A DNA stretch of 64,000 bases from Elymus sibiricus (taxonomy: Eukaryota > Streptophyta > Magnoliopsida > Poales > Poaceae), in the NCBI GenBank assembly GCA_039707655.1, contig CM077664.1:121246485-121310484 (forward strand), read 5' to 3'. The notes below the pieces were generated by a model, which saw only the letters and a list, made by a program, of their open reading frames with translations, was not told the origin of the DNA and searched no databases. A program made the position numbers and the translations under genes. Numbering within the stretch: position 1 is the first letter of the stretch; every line of letters begins with the position of its first letter. Below are positions 44,886 through 57,800 of this stretch, piece after piece.

Positions 44886-45790
44886 TTAGCCGTAGAAACA
44901 TCGGAGCCGAGCTGCATTCCATGGGTTTGGCTCAAGGCGGTCATCCGTTGGGTCGCGGAGACGATATGCTCCGCCCGCGAGTACTTGATCGATTATAAAG
45001 GGCCCCTCCCATTTGGGCGACAACTTATGCTTCTGCTTCTCCGGGAGGCGCAGGACTAGATCGCCGACACTGTAGGCCTTCGCCCGTACTTCCCTGCTCT
45101 GATAACGTCTGGCCTGCTGCTGATAAAAAGCAGAACGAGCCCGAGCTATGTCGCGCTCGCCCTCCAGGGCGTCCAGGTCATCTTGCCGATCCAGTTCGGC
45201 CTCCTTTTCTTCATACATACGCACCCGAGGGGCGTCATGAATAAGGTCGCTGGGGAGGACGACTTCTGCCCCATACACCATGAAGAACGGTGTGTAGCCC
45301 GTGGATCGATTAGGGGTGGTGCGTAGGCCCCATAGTACGGAGTCAAGCTCCTCGACCCAATGGCAGTCGGATTCTTTTAAAGATCGGACCAAATGGGGCT
45401 TGATGCCGCTCAAGATCAGTCCATTAGCTCTCTCGGCCTGTCCATGAGACTGTGGGTGATACACCGAGGCATAGTCAAGCTTAATGCCTAAATTAGCGCA
45501 CCAGTCTTTGACTTCCTGGGCGGTAAAATTGGATCCGTTGTCCGTTATTTTGCTATGGGGAACACCGTAACGGTGTACGACGCCGGATATAAAATCGATG
45601 GCCGGCTTAGACTTGGCTGAAGTTACCGGTTTTGCCTCAATCCATTTAGTAAATTTGTCTACCATGACGAGTAGATACTTCTTTTTCTTGGTCCCCCCTT
45701 TAAGTGGTCCAACCATGTCCAGCCCCCAGACCGCGAAAGGCCAAGTAATCGGTATCGTCCGAAGGGCCGTGGGGGTATATGGCTCTGATT
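44886..45790 (-). pseudogene. Gypsy integrase core of G2
   Basis: Inserts element cDNA into the genome. The triad is visible: D in WGLDMVGPLKGGTKKKKYL, D in KITDNGSNFTAQEV, and E in SHGQAERANGLILSG. It is followed by YTPFFMVYGAEVVLPSDL and a C-terminal LSPKWEGPFIIDQVLAGGAY domain typical of gypsy integrases. The stop is at 44886. The frame joins the zinc-finger part at about 45770 only through a frameshift. Confidence 0.85.
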
Positions 45791-46561
45791 TGCAAAGAGC
45801 TGGCATCCAACGCAATGTTGGACCAAGGTTTGGGCGTCTGTCCGGGCAGTGGGCCAGAAGAACCCTGCTCGGAAAGCCTTGCTGACCAAGGCCCGAGCTA
45901 CCGCGTGGTGACCGCCCATGCCAGCGTGAATCTCGGCCAGGAGCTGCCTTCCCTCCTCTTCGGATATACATCTTTGGAGGACGCCAGTAGTGCTTTTCTT
46001 ATATAGCTCTCCCTCGTGGACTTTATAGGCATTAGAGTGTCGAATGATACGCCTTGCCTCGGTCTGGTCGGCCGGTAGTTCTTGGCGGAGGAGGTAGGCA
46101 AGGAAGGGCTCGGTCCATGGCGCGATTACAGCCATGACTTCGTGAGCCGACGATGTCATTTCGATTGCCGAGCCCCCGATAATTCCTTCGTCTGGTTCGA
46201 TAGGCGGAGGGATGAGCTGTCCTGAGGTATTCGATTCCGAGCCCTGGGCATCCTCCTGCCACACCACGGACGGCTTGAAGAGTCGTTCTAAAAAGGTGTT
46301 CTCGGGGACACGGTCGCGCTTGGCGCCCATTCGAGCAAGGATATCGGCAGCTTGATTGCTGTCTCTAGGTATATGGTGAAACTCCAGTCCTTCAAAACGG
46401 GCGGAGGTTTTTAGGACGGCGTTGCGGTATGCTGTCATTTTCGGGTCTTTTGCATCGAATTCGTCGTTGACTTGAGAGATGGCGAGGTTAGAATCTCCCC
46501 GTACCTCGAGCCGTTGTATGCCCATTGACACCGCAATCCGAAGTCCATGTAACAGAGCCTC
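45770..46561 (-). pseudogene. Second RNase H C-terminus and integrase zinc finger of G2
   Basis: Begins after a TAA at 46562-46564 in place of the usual codon following NNAAE. LEVRGDSNLAISQVNDEFDA and HIPRDSNQAADILARMGAKR are the archaeal-type RNase H end. After a linker, the integrase zinc finger has the paired His in HAGMGGHHAVARALVSKAFR and the paired Cys in HCVGCQLFA. The frame then breaks at about 45770. Confidence 0.8.
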
Positions 46562-48100
46562 TTATTCGGCTGCGTTGTTGGAGTCAGTATACATGATCTG
46601 GAGTATGTACCGAATATTGTCGCCAGTGGGAGATGTGAGGACCACTCCGGTCCCCAGCCCGGCGAGCATTTTGGAGCCGTCGAAGTACATCGTCCAATGC
46701 GAGTATGTACTGTACTCCCTAGGGAGTTCGGCTTCCGTCCATTCTGCAACGAAATCAGCCAAAACCTGAGATTTAATAGCTCGGCGTGGTCGATATATGA
46801 TTTCGAAGGGGAGGAGTTCTATAGCCCATTTGGCTATGCAGCCAGTGGCATCTCGATTATTGATTATGTCATTCAGTGGTACTTCGGATGCCACCGTAAC
46901 CGAGCACTCCTGGAAGTAATGGCGGAGCTTTCGGGATGCCATGAAAACTGCGTAGGCGATCTTCTGATAATGCGGGTACCTCGTTTTACACGGGGTGAGC
47001 ACTGCGGATACGTAGTACACAGGTTTCTGCACCTGGAGCTTGTGACCGTCTGCCTCTCGTTCGATGACGAGAACCGCGCTGACCACCTGATTCGTGGCCG
47101 AGATATATAGCAGCATTGGCTTGCCCGGGCTGGGTGCTGTCAAGATCGGGTTGCTGGCCAGTAGAGTTTTTATTTCTTCGAGTGTTGTCGCCGCTTCTCT
47201 GGTCCATTCGAAGTTCTTCGTCCGTTTGAGCAATTTATATAGCGGCAAGGCCTTTTCGCCGAGGCGCGAGATGAAGCGGCTTAGGGCTGCAACAGTGCCA
47301 GCAAGTTTCTGGACGTGTTTGAGCTCAGTGGGGATAGCCAGCTCGGACAGTGCCCGTATTTTCGCTGGGTTGGCTTCTATTCCTCTATGGGAAACGATGA
47401 ATCCGAGCAGCTTACCGGCCGGCACTCCGAAGACGCACTTTTCCGGATTGAGCCGTATATCGAAAGTCCGAAGACTATCAAAGGTTTGCCGGAGATCGTC
47501 CACTAGCTGGCTAACATGTTTGGTTTTGATAACCACGTCGTCCACATATGCTTCGACTGATTTGCCGATTTGTTTTTCCAAACATGTTTGAATCATGCGC
47601 TGGTATGTAGCCCCTGCGTTCTTTAATCCGAAGGGCATTGTGTTGAAGCAGAATGGTCCATAAGGAGTGATGAATGCAGTGGCCACCTGGTCGGACTCCT
47701 TCATTTTAATTTGATGGTATCCGGAGTAAGCGTCGAGGAAACACAGTGAGTCATGCCCGGCAGTGGCGTCTATGATCTGGTCTATGCGGGGCAAGGGGAA
47801 AGGATCCTTAGGGCAGGCCTTGTTTAAATCCTTGAAATCGACACACAACCGCCAGGACTTATCCTTCTTCGGCACCATGACCAGGTTGGCCAACCACTCA
47901 GGGTGTTTGATGTCCCGGATGAATCTGGCTTTGAGCAACTTTGCCAGTTCCTCGCCCATAGCCTGACGCTTGGGTTCGGAAAACCGACGCAGAGTCTGTT
48001 TGACTGGCTTGAAACCCTTAATGATGCTCAAGCTGTGCTCGGCTAATCTACGCGGGATCCCTGGCATGTCTGACGGGTGCCAGGCGAAGATATCCTAGTT
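46562..48100 (-). pseudogene. Gypsy reverse transcriptase, RNase H and start of second RNase H (G2)
   Basis: Reverse transcriptase copies element RNA. Visible motifs are WRLCVDFKDLNKACPKDPFP, YGPFCFNTMPFGLKNAGATY and the catalytic AYVDDVVIKTKH. RNase H follows (LLYISATNQVVSAVLV, KTRYPHYQKIAYAVFMASRK). A second RNase H then starts with WTMYFDGSKMLAGLGTGVVL, the Tat-lineage hallmark. The frame is open from about 48094 to the TAA at 46562. Just upstream, a W codon in ENWDIFAWHPSD is TAG (about 48096), and a T-run near 48110 is one base too long. Confidence 0.85.
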
Positions 48101-48275
48101 TTCACGCAAAAAATTTACGCAGCTCTTCATCGACCGCGGGGTCCAGCTGAGCTCCAATGGACGCCGTCTTGTTGGGATCTGTTGGGTGCACTTGGAATTT
48201 GACGATTTCATCCGCTGGCTTGAAGGACGTGGATTTGGGCCTTTTGTCGAGGATTACGTCGTCCTTATCCACCGT
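48101..48275 (-). pseudogene. Linker between protease and reverse transcriptase of G2
   Basis: Contains DDVILDKR and a proline-rich spacer as in G3. It has a TGA at about 48274-48276 and a frameshift at the T-run near 48105-48112. Confidence 0.6.
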
Positions 48276-49121
48276 TCAGCGGAGCGCGGTCAGTTCTTCA
48301 GCTGCGAGGGCTTCGGACAACGCTTCGAGGGCGAGGGATGCTGTTTTGTTCTCGGCCCGAAGAGCTCTATCCGGATCACTTATTATTGTGATCACGCCGT
48401 TTGGCCCTGGCATTTTAAGCTTCATGTACCCGTAATGTGGTACGGCATGGAATCGTGCGAAGGCGTCGCGCCCTAGTAAGGCATGGTAGCCACTGCGGAA
48501 GGGCACGATGTGGAAAAGCAGTTCTTCGGATCGGTAGTTCTCGGGGGTTCCAAAGACCACATCAAGAGCCACTCGGCCACTAGAACGCGCCTCCTTTCCG
48601 GGGATGATCCCTCGAAAGGTGGTGTGACTTTGCTCGATGTGGGATCTGTCAAACTGCATTTTGTCCAAGGTATCCTCGTAAATGAGGTTTAGCCCACTAC
48701 CGCCGTCCATTAACACCTTTTGGAGTCGGAATCCATCCACTATGGGATCAAGGACAAGAGCGGCAGCAGCTCGAGTAGGGCGGGACCTCGGCTGGTCTTG
48801 TTCACTGAAAGTGATGGGTGTGTCTGTCCACGAGTCTGTCTCTGCCACATGGTGAATTTGAGCAAGCTCTCGAAGGGCTCTCTTCCTCTGATTCTTTGAG
48901 GAATACGTCTTGTAGATTGTTAAGATCTCGGCGTCATCATCAAAGGTCATTGCTGGACGGTTATTTGAGTACGGGCCTCCGAGGATGACTTCGCCGCTCT
49001 TGGCGACTTGCCTGACCACCCAGCAAGCTCGAAGACTGTGGGTTGGGCTTGTGGAGTGTATGGCGCATGGTTTATCTAGCAGTTCGTCAAGGACCGTTCT
49101 GGATCTTGTCAGGGGTTTCAT
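48276..49121 (-). pseudogene. Gypsy gag C-terminus and protease of G2
   Basis: 281 codons in one frame. A Cys/His-poor gag end (ELLDKPCAIHSTSPTHSLRA) is followed by SSKNQRKRALRELAQIHHV. The protease has active site VLMDGGSGLNLIYEDTLDKM, then RSGYHALLGRDAFARFHAV and MKLKMPGPNGVITI. The active-site Asp is present. It ends with a stop at 48276 where related G3 continues. Confidence 0.8.
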
Positions 49122-49181
49122 CCTTTTCTCGGATGGCTCGTATTGGGGTGTCCGGCGAGGGTGTGCGCATTTTGCCCGAGC

Positions 49182-49452
49182 TCAGTTTAGTTCCTCTGTA
49201 CGGATTGACTCCGTTTGTTCGAGCTGAGCCTGCCAAGCATACTCAATGGCGCAGTATTTGGACACCAGGTCCGATAAATCAGAGAAATTTTGGATGTGGC
49301 GGCGGGCAAGGGCGTTTAAAACGCCCTCGTCACGGCAGTTCTGTCGGAAGATCTCCAGAATGTCTTTGTTGCAGCCGTCCGTCATCTTGTTTTTGACGAT
49401 AAGGAATCTAGCCCAGAAGTGCCGAACTGTCTCTCTGGGCTGCTGCTTTACG
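49182..49452 (-). pseudogene. Gag fragment of G2, cut by C2
   Basis: On the minus strand the frame is open from the C2 junction. REPVRHFWARFLIVKNK-type sequence is followed by DILEIFRQNCRDEGVLNAL and SDLVSKYCAIEYAWQAQ, matching the G3 gag. A stop at 49182-49184 separates it from the protease frame. The N-terminal part is lost to the C2 insertion at 49453 and should be beyond the window. Confidence 0.75.
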
Positions 49453-51556
49453 TGTAGGGGAACGCGACAGAAAACAAAAAAAAATCGGTACAGCGAGCAC
49501 GCCCAGGACCACTATGGAGACTGCATACAGGGTTTGATCTGATCCGTACCGACTCGTAGTGCAGCGGAAGAAGAGTCGGTGTAGATCGTCGGTGCAGATC
49601 CCCGCAGCTAGGATTTACAACCTCCCAACAGCGAGGATGTACTCCCTCGCCGGACAGCCCTTCGGGAGGCAGTCGGACAGTTCCTCGGACGATGTCATGG
49701 CCAGCCCTTCGGGAGGACCCTCGAAACTCGAACGGTAACTCGGACAGCCCTTCAGGAGGACACTCGAACAGCCCCTCGGGCAAAAGATCGAAACTACAAT
49801 CTCTCTACGGGGTTGCACACATACGGTGTCAGCTATCCGGCAGGGCTCTGCCGTCCAGAACTAGTTCCTGCCGGAACCCAGACAGCCTTTCGGCTCTACG
49901 AAACTATTTCGCTGGGAGGGAGAGAGAGAGATCCAGATGAGCATGGCATGTGTATGAGAGCTTGGATGATCTTTGGAGAGCACCCCTCCACCTCTATTTA
50001 TAGGATAGCCAAGGGGTAAAATTGGCATTCAAAAATACCAAAAGTACCCCCACTTTATGTCTTACATAAAAGAATAAAAGGGAAAAGGGGTGCCATGTGG
50101 AGCTCCATGGAGGAGCACCACCTTGGCCGGCCACCTCTAGGGGGCCCCCACATGCGGGTGCCTTGCTCCCCAATCCCTTCTAGAAGCCTTTTGGGAAATA
50201 TCCCAAAAGGTGACTTTCCAAAAAAATATCCATAAAGTGATTTTTACTATTCACGGAACCAATTTTCCGCAACCGTTAAATCCAAAAATATTTCTGTGGG
50301 TCTTAGAATAATTCCAGTACCCACACAAATGATTTTGGATGCGTTCCGAAACAATTTCAGATTAGTAAATTTCATCTGCGAAAAGCAACCAAATCGGTTC
50401 CGGCAGCTCCGGAACATTTCCGGATTTTATCCTGAAAAATTCCCAGAAGTTTCCAGAACACTTCTGGCATCCTCCAAGAATTTCCAGACGTGTGCCGAAA
50501 CCAATTTGACTTAATGGTATCCCCTGAAACAACTTTTCAGTTTTACCGGAACTATTCCGGTGTTCTCTCCGGAACGTTTCCGTTTCGTCCGAAACTTTTT
50601 CGGTGATTTTCTCTCAGACTCCCCGTCTAGTATTCAGCAGATAGATGACCCTTAAGCGTATGACCCTATAGGTTCAGTGAAGTATAGACATGACCCGGAA
50701 CACTTTCCGATCAATGATCAACATCGGAGCCGTGGACACCCATATTGACCCCTATACCCACACGAATGAATATTCGAGTGAACCTCCAGTTGCCGTGTGC
50801 TATTCCTATTGCTTCGCGATATATTACAAACACCCGAGGTGAGATTTATTGCATCCCCGTGGATCAACAACTTGTCCACCATGCAAGTTACCTCATTACC
50901 GGTTTTGTTCTCTTTTCTTGTTTCCGTGTTCCGGCATCCCAATGATCAAATCACAATGTGTCTGGCCAGACGATAATGGATACCGTAACACCGAGAGGGC
51001 CCGAGAATATGTCTCCATCGTCGGAGGAGCAAATCCCAATCTTGAGCTATCTCGTTACTTGCCATACTTCTCCGTGAACCCGTAAGCCGCCGTAATAGCC
51101 ACCCATTTACGGATGACGTTTAACAAACCCCAAAGTTCACGAAGCAAGTACGAAGGAACTCGATACTCTCATGGTCTAAGGAATTATGCAAACATTAACT
51201 ATCTCTGTGTTATTTACCATTAACTTGTGATGAATGTATCTCATAGCATAACATCAATTCGGGTCGATTCAACACAAGTGTTCTACTAACATTGTGCCCT
51301 CAAAATTGCCGGCATGGACATGCCCATGATCAGGAAAACAGGATCATCATGCAATACTTGAGCCAGTCTTAGAGGCAAGACTAGGAATACATTTTAACAT
51401 TTATTATACCACACGTGCACATGAGTTTCCCTCCGAGCCTCGTGGTTATTGTAGACTCGAGAATCATTGCAGTTATAGAATGGAACATAAACATTCATTA
51501 CAAACTCGGAGATACAAAATAACTGTTATTACTGCCTCTAGGGCATATCTCCTACA
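49453..51556 (-). repeat. 3' LTR of C2 (2,104 bp)
   Basis: Plus-strand limits tgtaggggaacgcgacag and ggcatatctcctaca. The outer part (49650-49800) has several cagcccttcgggagga repeats. The sense-strand TATA box tataaatag lies near 49995-50003. Small open frames inside it are not genes. Confidence 0.85.
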
Positions 51557-51568
51557 GACTCCCACTTG
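51557..51568 (-). other. Polypurine tract of C2
   Basis: caagtgggagtc on the minus strand, directly before the LTR. Confidence 0.8.
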
Positions 51569-51587
51569 CACTAGAGTCATAATCCAG

Positions 51588-52823
51588 TTACATGGCTTCC
51601 CTAACACCAATGGCAATCCGGTGCTGCTCATGCTTTGCTCGTGGTTGAGGTTTTGTCATCGGGTCTGACACGTTCAGATCCGTGTGAACTTTGCGTACTT
51701 TCACTAAACCCGCTTCGACATGATGTCGAATGAGTTTATATTTGCGTTCAATATGTCTTGTCTTATGGTGCGAACTTGGCTCCCTTGCCTGAGCCACGGC
51801 GCCACTATTATCACAATAGATCTCCACCGGGTCTAGAGCACTTGGAACCACACCAAGGTCTTCAAGAAATTGCTTGATCCATACCGCCTCCTTGGAGGCT
51901 TCTGAAGCAGCAACATATTCCGCCTCCGTCGTAGAATCCGCCACAGTCTTTTGTTTTGAACTTTTCCAATCAACTGCGCCACCGTTCAATATGAAAACAT
52001 AGCCTGATTGAGATTTGAAGTCATCTGAGTCAGTCATGAAGCCTGCATCAGTGTAACCACTTACAATGAGCTCTTCATCACCTCCGTACACAAGGAGTAA
52101 ATCCTTGGTCCTTCTGAGGTACTTAAGAATACCCTTGACTGTGGCCCAGTGTTCCAATCCTGGATCACTTTGGTACCGGCTGCTAACACTTAGCGCATAG
52201 GAAACGTTCGGTCTTGTACATAGCATGGCATACATAATAGAACCAACTGCCGAAGCATATGGAACATCATTCATCTGTACTCGCTCATCGAGAGTCCTAG
52301 GACACTCATTCTTGCAAAGCACTATGCCAGGTGACATGGGGAGTAGACCTTTCTTGGAGTTCTCCATGTTGAACCTTTTCAACACCTTGTCAATGTACGT
52401 GCTTTGGCTAAGCGCTATCAGGCGTTTTGATCTATCTCTATAGATCCTGATGACCAATACATATGCCGCTTCGCCTAAGTCTATCATTGAAAAACTCTTC
52501 TTCAATGAGTCTTTTATTTCGTTAAGAAAATTCACGTCATTTCCAATCAATAATATGTCATCCACATACAAGATTAGAAATGCTTTTGCGCTCCCACTAA
52601 ACTTCTTGTAAACACAAGATTCTTCATCATTCCTGATGAAGCCAAACTGTTTGACCACTTCATCAAAATGAATGTTCCAGCTCCTTGACGCTTGCTTCAG
52701 ACCATAAATGGCTTTCTGAAGTTTGCATACCTTTCCAGCATCCTTATGAACGACAAAACCTTCTGGCTGTATCATGTATACATCCTCTTTGAGGTTTCCA
52801 TTTAGGAAAGCCGTTTTGACGTC
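51588..52823 (-). pseudogene. Copia reverse transcriptase and RNase H of C2, N-terminally truncated
   Basis: Starts inside reverse transcriptase at DVKTAFLNGNLKEDVYMIQP, immediately after the G3 LTR boundary. The frame reading into the LTR is chimeric and not native. It contains KAIYGLKQASRSWNIHFDEV, catalytic FLILYVDDILLIGND, and RNase H GYTDAGFMTDSDDFKSQSGY, TTEAEYVAASEAS and EIYCDNSGAVAQA. It has no internal stop through to 51588. Lost parts are gag, protease, integrase and the start of the reverse transcriptase. Confidence 0.85.
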
Positions 52824-53314
52824 TGACGGTGTCCTGGATTGGGGGGTACTAACCGGGCCGACCTGTCTCCTCGTTTGGGCCGACATACCCCCGCACATAA
52901 CCAAGATGGACTCCGGAGACCGTACGTGGGAGGCGTGATCAAGGCTGCTCCTACCAAAGACTTGACGTATACTCCAAGATCTCGCCTGCCGCCTCTCTCC
53001 TAGCATACCGACTTTGTAACCCTAGATACCCTCCCTGGCATGTATATAAGCCATAGGGTTTAGCCTGTATGGGAGATATACGCAACATTGCTTACCTAGC
53101 CATAGAAGTTAGACTCATATTATGATCTCGAGGTAGATCAACTCTGTACTTGATACATCTTCATCAATATAACAGAAGCAGGACGTAGGGTTTTACCTCC
53201 ATCAAGAGGGCCCGAACCTGGGTAAACATCGTCTCCATTGTCTCTGTTACCATCGATCCGAGATCCGCAGCTCGGGACCCCCTACCCCGAGGTCTGCCGG
53301 TTTTTACACCGACA
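52824..53314 (+). repeat. 5' LTR of G3 (491 bp)
   Basis: tgacggtgtcctggattg to ggtttttacaccgaca. A TATA box tgtatataag lies near 53040-53049, and the ttttacctccatc...gggcccgaacctgggtaaa block is shared with G1 and G2. The next bases, ctagtgctttcattg, are the probable primer-site region; I could not assign the tRNA. Confidence 0.85.
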
Positions 53315-53361
53315 CTAGTGCTTTCATTGATTGTTCCGCTGTGAGATCGCCGGAGGGATCG

Positions 53362-54847
53362 ATGGGATCGCCAGTCAACGGCTTTAAAACCACGGAGCAT
53401 GTCTCCACATCTGAAACTTTGGTCTCGCAGACACCCCCACGTAATGTGGAAGCGAATCGAGGCCCTTCCCCGGCTCCAACGAAGGCCCCCCTCGCCGATG
53501 AGGGGGTAAGATACTTCCTGGAGATCGGATCGGACGGCGACCCACTAATAACCGACTCCCAGATCGAATCGGCTAAACCGATAACTACGAATCCACCGTC
53601 GGGTGAACGGGACGAGGTCTTCAGCCCGCGGTCTTTAGAGACCGGATCTAGTCCGCCCACCTCTTGTATAGAATATCGCCCTGACGACTCCGGCCCGTCC
53701 GACATCTGGGACTTAGCTTATGTGCGGCAGATCCCTGGTGAGCCGATCCGGCAATACTGGGCCAGGTTCTTGATCGTCAAGAGCAAGATACTAGAGTACC
53801 AAGACTCTGATATAATCGCCGCTTTCAAGCGTGGATGCAAGGATAAAGGCGTCTTGAACAACCTCGCCCGCCGTTGCGTCTGAACATTCCCTGAATTAAC
53901 CGACTTGGTAGCGCGATTTTGCGCCATTGAAGACGCCTGGCGAACCAAGGAGAATACGGACTCGATCTATGAAGACTACCCGGAACGCGACCGGTCGGCG
54001 GCTCGGCGCGAAAATCACAAATGCAATACCTTGGGTGATCGACCCTGGAAGAAGAAGAAAACCTCCGATCACCCCGGAACGGCCCTGGATGGCTTTCTGG
54101 GTAAACCATGCCCGATCCACGCCGTATTAGTTAACTCCTGCCCAACCCACATCCTTCGAGACTGTTGGGTGCTGAGGCAGGTGGCCAAAGGGGAGCCCGC
54201 CCTTTTGGCGGGCACCTCCAGCCACTCTGGACGGACCTCGGATGAAGACAAGGTCTTTATGATTTATGAGACATTTACGTCTAAAAACCAGCGCAAACGG
54301 GCCTTACGGGAAGTTAACGCCGTCCGGCGGGTATCGCCCCGGGATGCGTGGATAGACACGCCGATCTCCTTCACTCAGAATGATCAGCCGAAGTCTACCC
54401 TGGACAGGTGCCCCGCCGCGCTAGTTGTCGATCCCATCGTGGACCGCTGCCGCCTCCATAAGGTCCTGATGGACGGAGGCAGCAGCCTGAATTTGATATA
54501 TGAAGACACTCTGGATAAAATGCACATTGATAAAACACACATAGAATTGAGCACCACTACCTTTAAAGGAATAGTGCCCGGGAGAGAGGCACGCTGCAGT
54601 GGAAAGATAACTTTAGACGTAGTCTTCGGGACCTCGGACAATTATCGCTCCGAAGAGATTACATTCCATATCGTGCCTTTCAAAAGCGGATATCACGCCA
54701 TCCTCGGACGGGATGCCTTTTCAAGATTTCAAGCGGTACCGCATTATGGCTACATGAAGCTCAAGATGCCGGGCCCAAAAGGGATCATTACCATTTCGAG
54801 TGATCCTGACAGGGCGCTCAAAGCCGAGAATAAAACGGTGTCCCTCT
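53362..54847 (+). pseudogene. Gypsy gag and protease of G3
   Basis: ATG 53362 begins MGSPVNGFKTTEHVSTSETL. Gag contains IPGEPIRQYWARFLIVKSKI and GCKDKGVLNNLARR. A TGA at 53881-53883 interrupts it; the related G2 has a sense codon here. The same phase continues with LVARFCAIEDAWRTK, the SKNQRKRALREVNAVRRV block and protease VLMDGGSSLNLIYEDTLDKM, then KSGYHAILGRDAFSRFQAV and MKLKMPGPKGIITI. Gag is shorter than in typical gypsy elements. The coding sequence is interrupted after ENKTVSL by the solo LTR at 54848; codons beyond that in the ORF belong to the inserted LTR. Confidence 0.85.
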
Positions 54848-57800
54848 TGTGGCACCCCGGCTCAGAGAACCGGTTTACCAGTGTTTCCAACCCAGAGATC
54901 ATGTCTTCTGGAAACACTCAACAACTTGGAACAGAACTGAACTGAACTTTATTAAAATATCTCGAGTACAAGCTCATAATTTACATGATAGCGAGGCCGG
55001 AAGCACTGCACGTGCTGAGAACAATATCTACATTATTTATGGAACATAGCAGGGCCTCGATACTACTGGGTAGACTACGGCGTAGCGGAACATAGCGCGG
55101 GAAACTCCATACACAGGGACACTGCTGTGGACACGGCCTAGTTAGCGTAGCACGAACCTTCGGGACCTCCGTCCTCGGCTTCTCCTGCATCTGGAATGAT
55201 ACGCCAGGTGAGTACTTGGAATGTACTCGCAAGCTCATGGCAACCAAAACAATGCAGCAAACAATAGCATGGCAATTAACAGGTTAAAAGATTAGGTTGC
55301 TCACTTACTGGTACCCAGTACCAACTTACTCTCATCTGGGTTGTCCCACAACCCTCGGAATGCTCACGATCCACAGAGCACTTCCGAACATAAGACAAGT
55401 TCCTCCATCATTATCATCATTATGGTTGACCATCCTAGAGAGGCCTAAACAGACTGTCCAATACCGTGGACGCGGCTATTCGAATAGGTTTTACACTCTG
55501 CAGAGGTTGCGCACTTTACCCACACCATGGAGTACCTGGCCTCGTGATCCCATTCGGGTGGACCGGTGGTGCTCCAACGAAACCTGCCTGACCCGTGACC
55601 CCTCTATCGTACCACCGACAATCATACCCTCCCAGGGTCATGTCCTGGGTGGCCCCTATGTCACCCCGTGACACCTGCCACCGTCATGGCCTCAAACTGT
55701 CCCAAACGGGGACGCCGGCAAAATAACTCAACTGGGCTCACAGGATTATCGTCGTCTACCTGATCAGGGCAGCACGCACGCATAACCCTCCCTAGTTTGG
55801 TGGTACCGATAAAAGAGCACAAAGTCAGGCCGAGTCAAGGCCATCCCATACCGGCAAATGTGGCTGCACGGAAAAGTCCGGGTAGGTGGCTCTTGATCAA
55901 CCAACTAAGTTTAATATAGCCAAGCATTTAACCAGTATGGATATTTGATTGCAAGTAAATTATCATGGCAGTAGCTATGCATTTAAATAAATTACTATGG
56001 ATTTAGCACATATTAAAATAATGCATGAAATTCAATTAAATAGCCAACACTATTGAAATGCTTCATGCAATGGATGACATGGCTTGCCTTGCTCTGTTGG
56101 GTTGTCCACAAACTCCTGGGCTTCAAATCCAAAGTTATTTCCCTCTGAAAATATTTTAAAAATGTAATTGAAAATGTCACATACAACTGTTCCATTCACC
56201 AGAAATTCTGTGAACCAGAGAAAAATACCAAACTTTGCAGAAAAATAAAGGGGCTCAAGACAAACCAGATGCAAAAAGAATCAATTGATTTGGACTTATG
56301 GTTTAAAAGTTATTGATGGTCAAAGTTCTGGTCAAAATCTGGAATTAAAATAGAAAATAGAAAAACCAGCAGAGGCCACGTCGAAGGCGTACTCTGCCCC
56401 AAGCACCTCCACTTACCGCTTCGGCGCGCGCGGCTAAGCCGCTGACGAGCGGGCCCCGCGGTCAGGTTTAAAGGGGGAGGGAAGGGAAACAGAGAGAGAG
56501 CGGGACTCCGGCGATCGTCGCCGGCGATATGGACGGCGGCGAGGTCAGGCGACTACGGGAATGGATAGAGCTCAACGAGACGAACACGCACGTACCCGAG
56601 GCTTGGCGGGAGATGGCCGGACGGCGTCGTCCTCTTCCTCTCCGGCGGCGGTGGGTTTCGGGGGTCGTCGGAGACGGCGACTCCGGCAGCGATTCAACCG
56701 GGCAAGGACTTGGGCGTGGTCAGGAGGATGAGCTGAGTTCGTTGGAAGAGTCAATGGAGCTCGGGGAGGAGTAGAATGGCGGGGAGGCAGAGCTCGGGTG
56801 GCGGCGGCGCTCCGGCGAGATTCGAGGCCAGACGGCCTCTCGGCCGTGGCTCGGGCTCGGGGAGGTCGATTAGGAGGTGGAGGAGGTGGATGAGGAGCTC
56901 GGGAGAGGCCGGGGAGGAGTATTTATAGGAGGGGGAGGAGCTCGGGCGAGCTCTCTGGAATAGCCGGGATTCGGGCCACGTCGCCGGTGTCACGACGTTG
57001 AGCTGGCTGGCCGGGAGCGGGCGACGAGACGGGAGAGAGCAGAGAGAGTTAAGGCGGCCAGTGGCGGGTAGTGGAGGAAGAAGACGCGCCGCACGCCACA
57101 GTGCAGCCACGAGCGGCACAGTGCGTGCGTGCGGTGGCGGCCGGCGAGGGCGATTCTGGCGAGGGGAGGCTTCGGGAGAGGAGTACGTGGACGGCATCGA
57201 CGACGTCGGCACACCCAGACACCGAGTGACAACACGGGACGGCCGGAATGACCACACCCGACGCTGGCGAGGTGCAGAGCACGCGATTTGGCATGCTAGT
57301 CCCATGCTCACCACGGGCATTGATGTCTAGATGCCTCGCGAGTCTGGCATTTCTTGTCTGGCATGTCGACCCTCGACCCCTTAGTCTCTCTATGCCTCTG
57401 GTTCGACTAGGTTCACTCTGAACCGAAGTGTAGCTTCAGCTACAGTCTCTGACAGCAAAATTGAGAGGGATCTAGAGAAGTGTTGAGCTGGGGATGGAGC
57501 CAAAGGAGATGTCTGGTATGATCTAGGTTGGAAGGACTATGAGCTGGACAAGTTTGAGAAGATTTGATCAAGATTTCAGGGTAGTTCATGTACAACTGCT
57601 GTACTGAACCAGAAACCTAGATGAGCTTGATGCACTCATCTGGTTGATCTTCTGGGGCTGAATTTTGGTGTGGCAGGGTTATTTGGTGAGGAGAAGATGC
57701 CATAAAAATTTCAGCTCAATTGGATACCTCTAGCTGGTACTTCCTTCACAGAGGTTCCAATTGGACAGAAACTGGGCAGAATATTGGTGGTGAAAATTTG

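Larger units (their letters stand above)
31585..49452 (-). mobile_element. Tat-type gypsy element G2 (minus strand), 5' end truncated by C2
   Basis: Reading on the minus strand: partial gag, protease, reverse transcriptase, RNase H, second RNase H, integrase, an untranslated region, an accessory gene on the opposite strand, a polypurine tract and a 3' LTR. The second RNase H places it in the Tat lineage. It is heavily mutated and split by C1 (34960-43695). C2 interrupts gag at 49453, and the 5' LTR must lie beyond the window. Confidence 0.85.
49453..52823 (-). mobile_element. Copia element C2, 3' part
   Basis: Left limit tgtaggggaacgcg after target ttacg (49448-49452), interrupting G2 gag. 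It has a 2.1-kb 3' LTR, a polypurine tract and the C-terminal part of pol on the minus strand. It is cut at 52824 by the LTR of G3 within the reverse transcriptase. It is related to C1 in its pol and polypurine tract but has a distinct, longer LTR. The rest should lie beyond G3, outside the window. Confidence 0.85.

Noticed and set aside
52824..53006. N-terminal extension of the C2 reverse transcriptase frame
   Set aside because: The extra codons come from the antisense of the G3 LTR. The native copia sequence starts at the 52823/52824 junction.
54848..54945. C-terminal tail of the G3 gag-protease frame
   Set aside because: Bases after 54847 belong to the inserted solo LTR, as shown by the cctct duplication, so the tail is not native.
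56529..57330. Open frames of 81-189 codons on both strands
   Set aside because: They lie around the promoter of a solo LTR. Mutually overlapping GC-rich frames with no domain and no conservation evidence.
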